A stretch of 64,000 nt of DNA from Comamonas testosteroni (GCF_003569915.1 NZ_KZ984464.1:1-64000), one strand, 5' to 3'; counted from the first letter of the stretch, positions 26,175 to 35,507 are shown. Notes: generated from the sequence alone by a model not told the origin. Made by a program: numbers and translations.

Positions 26175-28580
26175 TTAGTTCCTGAACAGGTCCAGAATGC
26201 GGCTGCGCTCTTCTGCGGCTGGCGGTGGTGTGGCACCTGCGCCACCTGCGCCGGCACCCTCGGATGGCGCCACGCTTTCCATGCCCAGGCTGCCAGCGCC
26301 GCCAGTACGGGCATTTTCTTCGTAGTACCAGTCGCCACCCATGCTCACCACGCCAGGGGGGGCCTGGACTTCAGCCACCGGTACGCCCTTGAGCGCATGC
26401 TGCATGAAGCTGATCCAGATGGGCAGGCTCAGGCCACCGCCGGTTTCGCGCGAACCCAGGTTGCGCGGCGTGTCGTAGCCAATCCAGGACACGGCCGCCA
26501 GCGTGGGTTGATAGCCGGCAAACCAGGCGTCCACTGAGTCATTGGTAGTACCGGTCTTGCCGTACAGGTCAGGGCGCTTGAGTGTGGCCTGCGCCTTGGC
26601 GGCCGTTCCCACGCGGGCCACATCGTTGAGCATGGTGCCAGTCAGGAAGGCATTGCGCGCAGGAATGGCCTGGGGCAGTTCAGCCACGGGAGGTGGTGTG
26701 AACTCGGAGAGCACGCGGCCCTTGTGGTCGGTCACGCGGGCAATCAGCCAGGGGTTGACGCGGTGGCCGCCATTGGCGAACACCGAGTAGGCACCAGCCA
26801 TCTGCAGCGGCGTGACCGAGCCTGCGCCCAGCGCCATGGTCAGGTAGGCAGGCTGTTTGGCCGCCTCAAAGCCAAAGCGAGTGGCCCATTCCTGGCCGGT
26901 CTTGGCTCCAATGGCCTGAAGCAGGCGGATGGAGATCATGTTCTTGGACTTGTTCAAGCCCGTGCGCATGGTCATGGGCCCGGCGTAGGTTCCGTCGTAG
27001 TTCTTGGGTTCCCAGGGCTGACCTCCGGTTTGCGCCGAGCTGAAAAAGATGGGCGCATCGTTGATCATGGTGGCGGGCGAGAAGCCATGCTCCAGTGAAG
27101 CCGAGTAGATGATGGGCTTGAAGCTGGAGCCGGGCTGGCGCCAGGCCTGGGTCACGTGGTTGAACTTGTTCTTCTCGAAGTCAAAACCGCCCACCAATGC
27201 GCGGATGGCACCTGTCTGGGTGGACATGGCGACAAAAGCGCCCTCCACCTCGGGCAACTGCGTGGCTTCCCAACTGCCCTTGGCGTTCTTGACTGCACGG
27301 ATCACGGCACCGGGGCGAATCTTGGTGTTGGGCGGAGCCTTGGGGCTGAGACCCGATTCCACGGGCTTGAGGCCGTCGCCGGTGATGTCGAAATGCTCGC
27401 CATCGGCGCGGGCTACGGTGATCTTGCGCGGCGATGCATCCAGCACCACGGCAGCGATCACATCACCGTTGTCCGGGTGGTTGGCCAGCACGTCATCGAT
27501 GGCGTCTTCACGCTCCTGCGCATTGCTGGGCAGGTTGATGAACTTCTCGGGGCCGCGGTATTTCTGGCGGCGCTCATAGTTCATGATGCCTTCACGCAGC
27601 GCCTTGTATGCCGCTTCCTGTTCGCCCGCATTCAGCGTGGTGTAGACGTTCAGACCACGGGTGTAGGCATCGTTGCCGTATTGGGCAAAGATCAGCTGGC
27701 GTGCCATTTCCGCGATGTACTCGGCATGTACGCGTGTGGAGTTGCTGGTGGTGCGCAGTTTCAGCGGCTCTTCGCGGGCCTGCTTGGCCTGTTCGGCGGT
27801 GATGAAGCCGTTTTCCTCCATGCGATCGATGATGTACATCTGACGCACACGGGCACGCTTGGGATTGCTGATGGGGTTGTAAGCCGACGGTGCCTTGGGC
27901 AGGCCAGCCAGCATGGCGGCTTCGGCGACCGTGATGTCCTTGAGCGGATGGCCGAAATAGGCCTCGCTGGCAGCCGCAAAACCATAGGCGCGGTTGCCCA
28001 GGAAGATCTGGTTCATATAGATCTCGAGAATCTGCTCCTTGGTCAGCGTGTGTTCCAGCTTGAAGGTCAGCAGAATTTCGTAGATCTTGCGGGTATAGGT
28101 CTTCTCGGAGGACAGATACACATTGCGCGCCACCTGCATGGTGATGGTGGATGCACCCTGGCTTTTGACTTTGCCCAGGTTGGCCAGCGCAGCGCGCAGC
28201 ATGCCCTTGTAGTCCACACCGCCGTGCTCGAAGAAACGCGTGTCTTCAATGGCCAGAACCGCATCGGTCATGACCTTTGGGATTTCCTTGATGGGGGTCA
28301 GCGTGCGGCGTTCTTCCCCAAACTCGCCCAGCAGAGCCCCTTCACTGGAATAGACGCGCAGTGGCAGCTTGGGGCGGTAGTCGGCCAGCTCAGAGACATC
28401 GGGCAGGTTGGGATAGGCCATGGCCAGAGCCACAGCCACAGCTAGCACTGCAGCGAGCACGCCTGCGATGAGCAGGCCAAACAGCCAGAAGATGGAGCGC
28501 GGCAGCCAATGCATGCGCTTTTTGGAAGCAGGTTGACCTGGCGGCGGTGCCTGATGAGTTGTGTGTTCTGAAGGCGGCAT
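26175..28580 (-). CDS. mrcA: Class A penicillin-binding protein 1A
   Basis: An 801-residue bifunctional peptidoglycan glycosyltransferase/transpeptidase. A cytoplasmic tail is followed by one transmembrane helix (about 28-55). The GT51 domain has AIEDTRFFEHGGVD with the catalytic Glu and GASTITMQVARN. The transpeptidase domain shows SSFK (active Ser, near residue 480), SKN and KTGTTND. A Gly/Ala/Pro-rich tail ends the protein. It is divergent from pilM, the usual Burkholderiales neighbour. The 292-base spacer 28581-28872 holds both promoters and one dispersed palindrome, nothing else that I recognise. Confidence 0.97.
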   Translation of the reverse strand: MPPSEHTTHQAPPPGQPASKKRMHWLPRSIFWLFGLLIAGVLAAVLAVAVALAMAYPNLPDVSELADYRPKLPLRVYSSEGALLGEFGEERRTLTPIKEIPKVMTDAVLAIEDTRFFEHGGVDYKGMLRAALANLGKVKSQGASTITMQVARNVYLSSEKTYTRKIYEILLTFKLEHTLTKEQILEIYMNQIFLGNRAYGFAAASEAYFGHPLKDITVAEAAMLAGLPKAPSAYNPISNPKRARVRQMYIIDRMEENGFITAEQAKQAREEPLKLRTTSNSTRVHAEYIAEMARQLIFAQYGNDAYTRGLNVYTTLNAGEQEAAYKALREGIMNYERRQKYRGPEKFINLPSNAQEREDAIDDVLANHPDNGDVIAAVVLDASPRKITVARADGEHFDITGDGLKPVESGLSPKAPPNTKIRPGAVIRAVKNAKGSWEATQLPEVEGAFVAMSTQTGAIRALVGGFDFEKNKFNHVTQAWRQPGSSFKPIIYSASLEHGFSPATMINDAPIFFSSAQTGGQPWEPKNYDGTYAGPMTMRTGLNKSKNMISIRLLQAIGAKTGQEWATRFGFEAAKQPAYLTMALGAGSVTPLQMAGAYSVFANGGHRVNPWLIARVTDHKGRVLSEFTPPPVAELPQAIPARNAFLTGTMLNDVARVGTAAKAQATLKRPDLYGKTGTTNDSVDAWFAGYQPTLAAVSWIGYDTPRNLGSRETGGGLSLPIWISFMQHALKGVPVAEVQAPPGVVSMGGDWYYEENARTGGAGSLGMESVAPSEGAGAGGAGATPPPAAEERSRILDLFRN

Positions 28581-28801
28581 TTCGCTGTAAGTGCAAAGGG
28601 TAGGGCATTATAGAAATGCCCCCTTGAGAGCAAAGCAGGGTATCGGAATGGTGTGCGGACTGAGCCGAATCGGCTGAATCCTAAAGCACGGGGTAAGCAC
28701 TGTTTTGATGATGGTCGAAACGTCGTCAGCATTTGACGGACCGCAAATTTGTCTTTTTTTGACCACGAATCGTGCTGAAACTGCCATCAGCAAAGGGCTG
28801 G

Positions 28802-28850
28802 CTGCTATAGCTTGCTGCTAGCATTCTGCAGTACGGTGGGCTTTTGTTTC
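28802..28850 (+). repeat. Dispersed palindromic element, copy 6
   Basis: TATAGCTTGCTGCTAGC, short centre, GTACGGTGGGCTTTTG with a T-rich end, in the divergent mrcA-pilM spacer about 25 bases before the pilM start. Confidence 0.5.
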
Positions 28851-28872
28851 TTTTCTTACAAAACGGGGGGGC

Positions 28873-29955
28873 ATGTTGATTGCTCTGAGTTCTTTATTCA
28901 GCCGTCAGCCAGCCCCTTTGCTGGGCATTGATGTCAGCTCTTCCAGTGTGAAGTTGGTGGAGTTGAGCAAAAGCAAAAGCGGTGAGTGGCAGCTTGAGCG
29001 TTGTGCCATCGAGCCGCTCGAAAAAGGCTGGATTACAGACGGCAACATCGAAAAATTCGATGAGGTGGCCGAGGCTGTTCGTCGCTTGGTCAAGAAAAGC
29101 GGCACCCGCACCAAACAGGTCGCCATGGCGCTGCCAGCAGCAGCCGTGATCACCAAGAAAATTTCACTTCCTGCCGGTTTGACCGATCTGGAGATGGAAG
29201 TTCAAGTTGAATCCGAAGCCAACCAGTACATCCCGTTTTCGTTGGATGAAGTGAGCCTGGATTTCTGCGTCATCGGCCCATCGCCAGTCTCGGCAGGCGA
29301 CATGGATGTGCTGATTGCCGCATCCCGCAAGGAAAAAGTGCAGGATCGCCAAGGCCTTGCCGAAGCCGCAGGACTTAAACCGGTGGTGATCGATATTGAA
29401 CCCTACGCCGCACGCATGGCGGCAACGCGCTTGGTGTCGCGCTTGCCTAACCAAGGCCAGGACGCCGTGGTAGCGCTGTTTGAGGTGGGAGCGATGACTA
29501 CCAGCATGCAGGTGCTGCGCAACGAGGATGTGTTGTATGAGCGCGATCAAGCCTTTGGTGGCGCGCAGCTGACGCAGTTGATTGCGCGCCAATACGGCTT
29601 CTCGCCAGAGGAGGCGGAAGCCAAGAAGCGCAGCGGTGAGTTGCCTGAGGATTATTCGAGCGGCGTGCTCAAACCCTTTGTGCAGAGCCTGACCCAGGAA
29701 GTTGCACGTGCCTTGCAGTTTTTCTTTACCAGCACTCCTTACAACCGAATCGATCATATTTTGATGGCTGGCGGCTCTGCGTCTCTTCCGGGGCTTGTGG
29801 AGGCGGTGAGTCAGCAGACGGGCTGCGCCTGCAGTCTGGCCAATCCTTTTGATGGCATGGACATAGGCAGCAGTGTTCGCCTCAAGAAAATGGCGCGTGA
29901 GGCTCCTTCTTATCTGACCTCCTGTGGTCTGGCGATGCGGAGGTTTACAGCGTGA
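28873..29955 (+). CDS. pilM: Type IV pilus inner-membrane platform protein PilM
   Basis: A 360-residue cytoplasmic actin-like ATPase that binds the N-terminal peptide of PilN. The fold is seen in LLGIDVSSSSVKLVEL (phosphate 1), the long middle domain with ATEVE-like VQVESEANQYIPFSLDEV, and ILMAGGSASLPGL (adenosine motif). First gene of pilMNOPQ; it overlaps pilN by GTGA. Confidence 0.97.
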   Translation: MLIALSSLFSRQPAPLLGIDVSSSSVKLVELSKSKSGEWQLERCAIEPLEKGWITDGNIEKFDEVAEAVRRLVKKSGTRTKQVAMALPAAAVITKKISLPAGLTDLEMEVQVESEANQYIPFSLDEVSLDFCVIGPSPVSAGDMDVLIAASRKEKVQDRQGLAEAAGLKPVVIDIEPYAARMAATRLVSRLPNQGQDAVVALFEVGAMTTSMQVLRNEDVLYERDQAFGGAQLTQLIARQYGFSPEEAEAKKRSGELPEDYSSGVLKPFVQSLTQEVARALQFFFTSTPYNRIDHILMAGGSASLPGLVEAVSQQTGCACSLANPFDGMDIGSSVRLKKMAREAPSYLTSCGLAMRRFTA

Positions 29956-30563
29956 TTCTGATTAACCTTCTACCGCACCGTGAAGCGGCCAAGAAGCGCA
30001 GAAAAGAGGCGTTTCAGATCAATATGGTCCTGGCTGCGCTCGGGGGCCTGCTGATCGCAGGGCTGATTTACTGGTATTTCCAGGTCATGATTGAAGGCCA
30101 GCAGGATAAGAACAATCTGCTGCGCTCCGAGATCAAGGTGCTGGAGGCCCAGATCAAGGAAATTGAGGGCCTTGAAAACGAAATCACGGCCTTGCGTGCC
30201 CGTCAGAAGGCCGTGGAGGATCTCCAGTCCGACCGCAATCTGCCTGTGCACATGCTCAACGAGTTGGTGCGACAACTGCCGGACGGCGTCTATATCAGCA
30301 GCATCAAGCAAGAGGAACTGCGTGTGACCATGCAGGGCACGGCGCAGTCCAATGAGCGTATTTCCGAAATGTTGCGCAATCTCACTGATGGCACTTCCTG
30401 GTTCTCCAAACCCGAGCTCATGGAAATCGTGGCCAAGACTGTGGATGTCACTGCCAAGGAAAAACGTCGTGCAGCAGCATTTACGCTGCAGTTCAATCTG
30501 ACCCGAGCCAGTGATGCAGAGAAGAATCTGAACCCGGCTACTCCACCTGTGAAGGCGAAGTAA
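29952..30563 (+). CDS. pilN: Type IV pilus assembly protein PilN
   Basis: A 203-residue bitopic membrane protein. The N-terminal cytoplasmic INLLPHREAAKKRRKEAF is the PilM-binding motif; one transmembrane helix follows (about 23-43), then a coiled coil (about 50-95) and a ferredoxin-like periplasmic domain. It starts with GTG inside the pilM stop (GTGA) and overlaps pilO by one base. Confidence 0.96.
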   Translation: MILINLLPHREAAKKRRKEAFQINMVLAALGGLLIAGLIYWYFQVMIEGQQDKNNLLRSEIKVLEAQIKEIEGLENEITALRARQKAVEDLQSDRNLPVHMLNELVRQLPDGVYISSIKQEELRVTMQGTAQSNERISEMLRNLTDGTSWFSKPELMEIVAKTVDVTAKEKRRAAAFTLQFNLTRASDAEKNLNPATPPVKAK

Positions 30564-31234
30564 TGGCTCAAAAAAAATCTCTGAATATTGATTTCGCGGC
30601 GTTGCAGGAAAAAATTCAGCGCCAGTTTCGAAATCTGGATCCGAATGATCCATCGGTATGGCCAGCGTTGCCCAAGGCACTGCTTTATGTGGCTGTAGCG
30701 GTCGCCGTGGCTGCACTGCTGTGGTTCGTGGTGCTCAAGGATTACGAGGCTGAACTCGAAACCGAGCGTGCCACGGAAGTGACTCTGCGCGAGGATTTCC
30801 AGAAGAAACTGGTCAAGGCGGTCAGCCTCGATGGCTTGAAGAAGCAGCGTGAACAAGTCGAGCAATATGTGACTCAGCTCGAAAAGCAGTTGCCCAGCAA
30901 GGCTGAAATGGCCGCATTGCTGTCGGATATCAATCAGGCAGGTTTGGGGCGCAGCCTGCAGTTCGATGTCTTCCGCCCTGGAGCGATGGTGGCTAAGGAA
31001 TACTACGCCGAGCTGCCTATCACCCTGAGGGTGACTGGCCGTTATCACGACATTGGCGCTTTCGCATCGGACGTGGCCTTTCTTTCTCGTATTGTGACCT
31101 TGAACAATTTGTCGATCGCTCCTTCAGGCAAGGATGCGGATGTTCTGACGATGGACGCCACCGCCCGGACCTTCCGCTATCTGGATGCCGATGAAGTTCA
31201 GGCCCAACGTGCTGCAGCAAAGGGGAAGAAATGA
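30563..31234 (+). CDS. pilO: Type IV pilus assembly protein PilO
   Basis: A 223-residue bitopic protein that forms a periplasmic heterodimer with PilN. One transmembrane helix (about 36-56), a coiled coil (about 60-115) with EQYVTQLEKQLPSKAEMAAL, and a ferredoxin-like domain with the family segment AKEYYAELPITLRVTGRYHDIG. Overlaps both neighbours by 1-4 bases. Confidence 0.96.
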   Translation: MAQKKSLNIDFAALQEKIQRQFRNLDPNDPSVWPALPKALLYVAVAVAVAALLWFVVLKDYEAELETERATEVTLREDFQKKLVKAVSLDGLKKQREQVEQYVTQLEKQLPSKAEMAALLSDINQAGLGRSLQFDVFRPGAMVAKEYYAELPITLRVTGRYHDIGAFASDVAFLSRIVTLNNLSIAPSGKDADVLTMDATARTFRYLDADEVQAQRAAAKGKK

Positions 31235-31779
31235 AGAAGTTCATGATTCCTCTTTGTTTGGTTTTATTGGGCGGAGTCCTTTTGTCCGGTTGCACCTCCT
31301 CGGATGAGGACGAGTTGCGCTCCTGGATGGCTCAGGAAAGAGCCAATGCCAAGCCACGCATCACGCCCCTGGAGGAGCCAAAGCCTTTTAAACCCCAGGC
31401 ATACACAGCGGGGGACGGCATGGATCCCTTCAATCCATTGAAGCTGATTCAGGTGCTGCGCAAGGAGTCTGCGAAGGCCAGTGCCAGTACGGATCTGCTG
31501 GCCCCTGAGCTGAACCGGCGCAAGGAGCCGTTGGAGGCAGAGCCTCTTGACACAATGACCATGGTGGGAAGCCTCGATAAAAAAGGTGTTCCAACTGCTT
31601 TGCTAAGGGTCGGAACCTTGCTTTATCAGGTTCGGGTAGGCAATTATTTGGGGCAGAACTACGGAAAAGTTACCAAGATCACCGAAAACTCCATTCAGCT
31701 CAGAGAGATTGTTCAGGATGGCGGTGGTGACTGGATCGAAAGAACAAGCACTTTAGAGTTGCAGGAAGGGAGCAAATAA
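31231..31779 (+). CDS. pilP: Type IV pilus assembly lipoprotein PilP
   Basis: A 182-residue lipoprotein with lipobox LLSGC near residue 21. After a flexible linker (about 45-95) containing the conserved GDGMDPFNP, a small beta-sandwich domain (LDTMTMVGSLDKKGVPTALL) docks onto PilQ. It connects the PilMNO inner-membrane complex to the secretin. ATGA overlap with pilO and one-base overlap with pilQ. Confidence 0.96.
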   Translation: MKKFMIPLCLVLLGGVLLSGCTSSDEDELRSWMAQERANAKPRITPLEEPKPFKPQAYTAGDGMDPFNPLKLIQVLRKESAKASASTDLLAPELNRRKEPLEAEPLDTMTMVGSLDKKGVPTALLRVGTLLYQVRVGNYLGQNYGKVTKITENSIQLREIVQDGGGDWIERTSTLELQEGSK

Positions 31780-33929
31780 TGGGCAATAACCGCAGCATTC
31801 TGGCGAAAGCCCATTGGGGCCTTGCCTTGGGCGGACTCCTGCTGTCTTCTGCAGCCTGGGCTCAGGCTCGTATTGAGTCTGTCACAGGTGCCCTGCAGTC
31901 CGGCTCAGAAGTCATTCGTGTGGAAATGTCGGAGCCGTTGGCGGCTGATCCGACAGGCTTTGTGGTGCAGTCACCTGCGCGAATTGCGCTGGACTTTCCG
32001 GGTGTCACCAATGCATCTGGCAAGTCTTTGGTGGACTTCAACCAGGGCAATCTGCGCTCCGCCAATATTGTGGAGGCGTCCGGACGCTCTCGTTTGGTGC
32101 TGAACCTCAAGACTGCAACTACCTATCGTGTTCAGCGCCAAGGTAAGAGTCTGTTGATCATGTTGGATCCAGCCGGTGCATCTGCTGCTGCCGCGAATAC
32201 GTCTCCAGCCGTGGCCAAGGTTTTTGAAAGCAAGATCGCATCTTCGGATGTGGCTCCCATTCAGAATGTGGATTTCCGCCGCGGCAGTGATGGATCTGGT
32301 CGCATTGTGGTGAGCCTGAGCAATAGTCAGGTCGGTGTGGATTTGCGCCAGGAAGGCAAGGGTCTGACGGTTGATTTTCTGCGTACCGCCTTGCCCGAGA
32401 GTCTGCGCCGCAAACTCGATGTGGCGGATTTTGGTACGCCTGTGCAGACAATCTCCACCAGCCAGCAAGGTGACCGAGTGCGCATGCGCATTGAGCCGGT
32501 CGGTGAGTGGGAACACAGCGCCTATCAAAGCGACAATCAGTTCGTACTGGAAGTGCGCCAGAAAAAAGTCGACACCAGCAAGCTCACCCAGGGGCCTGGT
32601 TACAGTGGTGAGAAGCTGTCACTGAATTTCCAGAACATCGAAGTGCGCTCGCTGCTGCAGGTGATTGCCGACTTTACGAATTTCAATATCGTGACGTCGG
32701 ACACGGTGACTGGGGCGCTCACTTTGCGTCTTAAGGATGTCCCTTGGGATCAGGCTTTGCAGATCATCATGGATGCCAAGGGGCTTGGCATGCGCAAGTC
32801 GGGAACCGTCCTTTGGATTGCTCCCAAGGATGAGATCGACGCTCGAACCAAGCGTGATTACGAGGCTGCAATGGAAATTCAGAAACTGGAGCCTCTGCGT
32901 ACGCAGGGCTTTCAACTGAACTACGCAAAGGCCTCGGATATTCTGACGCAGATTACTACTTCATCAGGTAGCGCTGGCGGTACAGGGGGGAGCACGCGCT
33001 TTTTGTCGCCCAGGGGCTCTGCTATTTCTGAACCTCGCACCAATCAGCTATTTGTGACCGATACTCCTTCCAAGCTGGAAGAAATGAAGGCCTTGCTGGC
33101 TACTCTCGATGTGCCAGTACGCCAGATTTTGATTGAGGCACGAATCGTGGAAGCTCGGGATACGTTTGGCCGAGCACTGGGAGTCAAATTAGGTGGTGGC
33201 GATTTGCGTGCTCAGCAAGGGGGGGATGGCGGGTATCGATTATCTGGAGATAACCGGTTGGCCATAGGTACCGGCTATAACAATGCTGTCGCTTCTTCTG
33301 GAATGAGTGGTAGCAAAGTTGATACAACTGGAAATTTTGTAAATTTGCCAGCAACGTTATCTGGTGTTACTGGTACTGGGTCTTTCGCCGTTTCTATTTT
33401 TAACTCTGCAGCAAACCGTTTTCTGGCTCTTGAGCTAAGTGCGATGGAGGCAGATGGGCAAGGCAAAATTATCTCCAGTCCTAAGTTGGTGACGGCTGAT
33501 CAAACCAAGGCTTTGATTGAACAAGGTACGGAATATCCTTATTCGGTGACTGCTCCAAATGGAGCAACCACGATCTCGTTTAAGAAGGCGGTTTTGAAAC
33601 TTGAGGTTACTCCTCAAATTACGCCAGAAGGTGACATTATTTTGGATTTGGATATCAACAAAGATTCACGCGGCGAGACGACAACTCAAGGTGTGGCAAT
33701 TGATACTAAACATATAAAAACACAAATCCTTGTCCAAAATGGAGGGACCATTGTGATTGGTGGTATTTTTGAGATGGAAGAAACCAATCAGGAAAATAAA
33801 GTCCCTTTGCTGGGGGATATTCCTGTTTTGGGTAATTTGTTCAAAAGCCGGGTTCGCCAGTCTACCAAAAGAGAAATGCTGGTATTCATAACGCCAAAAA
33901 TGATAGCTAATGCTAGCATTAGAAATTAA
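31779..33929 (+). CDS. pilQ: Type IV pilus secretin PilQ
   Basis: A 716-residue outer-membrane channel for the pilus. Signal peptide to about residue 28 (LLLSSAAWAQA), two AMIN domains (about 30-260), an STN/N0 domain (about 285-340), N1 (about 370-440) and the secretin barrel (about 470-705) with VPLLGDIPVLGNLFKS. From about base 33180 base composition turns visibly AT-richer and codon choice changes, while the 5' half is like the neighbours: the gene looks mosaic. The last codons contain a perfect 16-base palindrome. It closes the pilMNOPQ operon. Confidence 0.97.
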   Translation: MGNNRSILAKAHWGLALGGLLLSSAAWAQARIESVTGALQSGSEVIRVEMSEPLAADPTGFVVQSPARIALDFPGVTNASGKSLVDFNQGNLRSANIVEASGRSRLVLNLKTATTYRVQRQGKSLLIMLDPAGASAAAANTSPAVAKVFESKIASSDVAPIQNVDFRRGSDGSGRIVVSLSNSQVGVDLRQEGKGLTVDFLRTALPESLRRKLDVADFGTPVQTISTSQQGDRVRMRIEPVGEWEHSAYQSDNQFVLEVRQKKVDTSKLTQGPGYSGEKLSLNFQNIEVRSLLQVIADFTNFNIVTSDTVTGALTLRLKDVPWDQALQIIMDAKGLGMRKSGTVLWIAPKDEIDARTKRDYEAAMEIQKLEPLRTQGFQLNYAKASDILTQITTSSGSAGGTGGSTRFLSPRGSAISEPRTNQLFVTDTPSKLEEMKALLATLDVPVRQILIEARIVEARDTFGRALGVKLGGGDLRAQQGGDGGYRLSGDNRLAIGTGYNNAVASSGMSGSKVDTTGNFVNLPATLSGVTGTGSFAVSIFNSAANRFLALELSAMEADGQGKIISSPKLVTADQTKALIEQGTEYPYSVTAPNGATTISFKKAVLKLEVTPQITPEGDIILDLDINKDSRGETTTQGVAIDTKHIKTQILVQNGGTIVIGGIFEMEETNQENKVPLLGDIPVLGNLFKSRVRQSTKREMLVFITPKMIANASIRN
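33907..33922. repeat. Perfect 16-base palindrome at the pilQ stop
   Basis: CTAATGCTAGCATTAG, encoding part of the terminal ANASIRN tail of PilQ. It may be a remnant of the dispersed palindrome family (shared GCTAGC core) at a recombination boundary. Confidence 0.6.
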
Positions 33930-33944
33930 TAAGGAGATATTGAG

Positions 33945-35486
33945 ATGAGAGTTTTTGTTTCGGCAATTGCTGCTGCAGTGATGCTTGTTGCGTGTGGTGG
34001 TGGCGGTGGGAGCGGAGGAGATAAAGTTGGCTCTGGTTCATCAGGTACAGGTACAGGTACAGGTACAGGTACAGGTACAGGTACAGGTACAGGTACAGGT
34101 ACAACACCAGCAGTCGGAACTATGACTTTAAAGCTTCTGACTGGGGCTTCAACAGGCGCAGAAGTGTCCAGCATTGCAGCTTCTGAAAGAACTGCCCGTG
34201 TTCATATTGAGCTCAAAGATGCAACTGGAAAGCCCCAGGCTGGCGAGATTGTGACATTTACAGAAGAGGGTGCTGGATTGCTGGTGTTTAGTCCAGTTTC
34301 TGGAACGGCTCTGACAGATACAAATGGTGTTGCAGAGATTGAAGTCGCAGCAGCAGCACTGACTTCATTAGGAGCTACAAAAATTGTCGCCACTTCTGGC
34401 GAAGTTACAGCTTCAAAAAATATTCAGATTTCCACAGCAATTGTTGCTGGAGTAGACCCGCAAAAGATGGTTCAATCCGTTGGATTTACATCAGTTGTGC
34501 CTGCAGATAAGTCGATTGTCATCGCTGGCGCTGGCGGTAATGGTCGGTCTGAAACAGCAATACTTCAATTTAACTTGACAGATAGCTCCAATATTCCAGT
34601 GAAGGATGCTGTTGTTGATTTTGAAGTAGTTCCAGCGGGAGCCGTTAGTCTGAATATTAGTTCTGCTAAATCAAACAATGATGGTGTTGTCACAACCTCC
34701 GTTTCATCAAAAAATCAGCCAACTGCAGTAACTATTAAGGCAACAGTTAGAAATACAACACTTTCTACTCAATCAGATAGCCTGACTGTTACCACAGGGA
34801 TCGCTACTCAGCTTGGTTTTGATTTGTCTGCATCTAAATACAATTTGGATTCAGAGGTTTCGGGTGATTCATCAACTATTCGTGTTGCAATTGTAGATGG
34901 CAGCGGAAATCCAGTGGCGGATGGTGTTCCTGTAATAGCAACTGCAGATTTCGGGAGAGTTGGAACGTCGACTCGTGGCGGATGTACAACGCAAAACGGT
35001 ATATGTGAAGTAGAATATCAGGTGCAAAATCCCCGCCCTGTTGGGGGAGGCGCTGTACATGTGGCCTTCTCCACTCAGACGGGGGCTCCAACGCAGATTG
35101 CCGACTCGTTGACCATGTGGGTTACATCTGCTCAAGACGGTGATTTCTACAATAGTGTCAATGGTGGATCGATTGTTAGTTCGATGACATTGGCTGGGTC
35201 TGATCCACAGTGTAAATTTTCTTGGGATGGTTTCCTTGGAACTGCCAATGGTTTTTCATTACCGGCGGGTACCTCGGTGACTCTGAAGTCCCGTGGTAGT
35301 GTTGTGCAGGGGAGTGCTGATGCTGTTCTGGATAAGCAGAATGCTCGGACTCCGATAACTGTGAACTTCACGCTGACGGATGCAGCAGTTGCTGGCTCCG
35401 AGATGGTTGACTTCACCTTGACCAAGGGGGGGACCATCAAAAAAATCACTAAGACGGTCAACTATCCTAGCTGCGTTGCAAAATAA
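33945..35486 (+). CDS. Ig-like (Big_1/invasin-type) lipoprotein with Gly-Thr repeat linker
   Basis: A 513-residue predicted surface lipoprotein. The lipobox is MLVAC near residue 17, then a Gly-rich stretch and ten Gly-Thr pairs (residues about 34-53) encoded by a perfect hexanucleotide repeat. Three or more bacterial Ig-like domains follow; each carries patterns such as KDATGKPQAGEIVTF, DTNGVAEIEV and DGSGNPVADGVPV. Four later Cys (GGCTTQNGIC, DPQCKF, and the C-terminal SCVAK) could form disulfides. It has its own strong Shine-Dalgarno (AAGGAGATA) 15 bases after pilQ and is AT-rich. Adhesion or a pilus-associated role is inferred from position only. Confidence 0.85.
   Translation: MRVFVSAIAAAVMLVACGGGGGSGGDKVGSGSSGTGTGTGTGTGTGTGTGTGTTPAVGTMTLKLLTGASTGAEVSSIAASERTARVHIELKDATGKPQAGEIVTFTEEGAGLLVFSPVSGTALTDTNGVAEIEVAAAALTSLGATKIVATSGEVTASKNIQISTAIVAGVDPQKMVQSVGFTSVVPADKSIVIAGAGGNGRSETAILQFNLTDSSNIPVKDAVVDFEVVPAGAVSLNISSAKSNNDGVVTTSVSSKNQPTAVTIKATVRNTTLSTQSDSLTVTTGIATQLGFDLSASKYNLDSEVSGDSSTIRVAIVDGSGNPVADGVPVIATADFGRVGTSTRGGCTTQNGICEVEYQVQNPRPVGGGAVHVAFSTQTGAPTQIADSLTMWVTSAQDGDFYNSVNGGSIVSSMTLAGSDPQCKFSWDGFLGTANGFSLPAGTSVTLKSRGSVVQGSADAVLDKQNARTPITVNFTLTDAAVAGSEMVDFTLTKGGTIKKITKTVNYPSCVAK
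34044..34103 (+). repeat. Hexanucleotide tandem repeat (GGTACA)x10
   Basis: Ten uninterrupted copies of GGTACA, in frame, encoding (Gly-Thr)x10 between the lipid anchor and the first Ig-like domain. As the unit is a multiple of three, slippage would change linker length without breaking the frame. Confidence 0.98.
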
Positions 35487-35507
35487 GGTGCAGTATCAGC
35501 CATTAAC

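Larger units (their letters stand above)
33180..35490. other. AT-rich segment spanning the pilQ 3' half and the lipoprotein gene
   Basis: Composition drops sharply compared with both flanks: the 60 bases at 33301-33360 contain only 21 G/C, while flanking pil and aro genes are GC-rich. Codons such as ATA, TTA, AAT and GAT become frequent. The segment ends at the terminator before aroK. This suggests acquisition or replacement by recombination with one boundary inside pilQ. Confidence 0.7.

Noticed and set aside
34044..34103. Tandem repeat considered as a CRISPR or phase-variation on/off switch.
   Set aside because: The unit is 6 bases without spacers, and it is in frame, so neither a CRISPR array nor frameshift switching fits.
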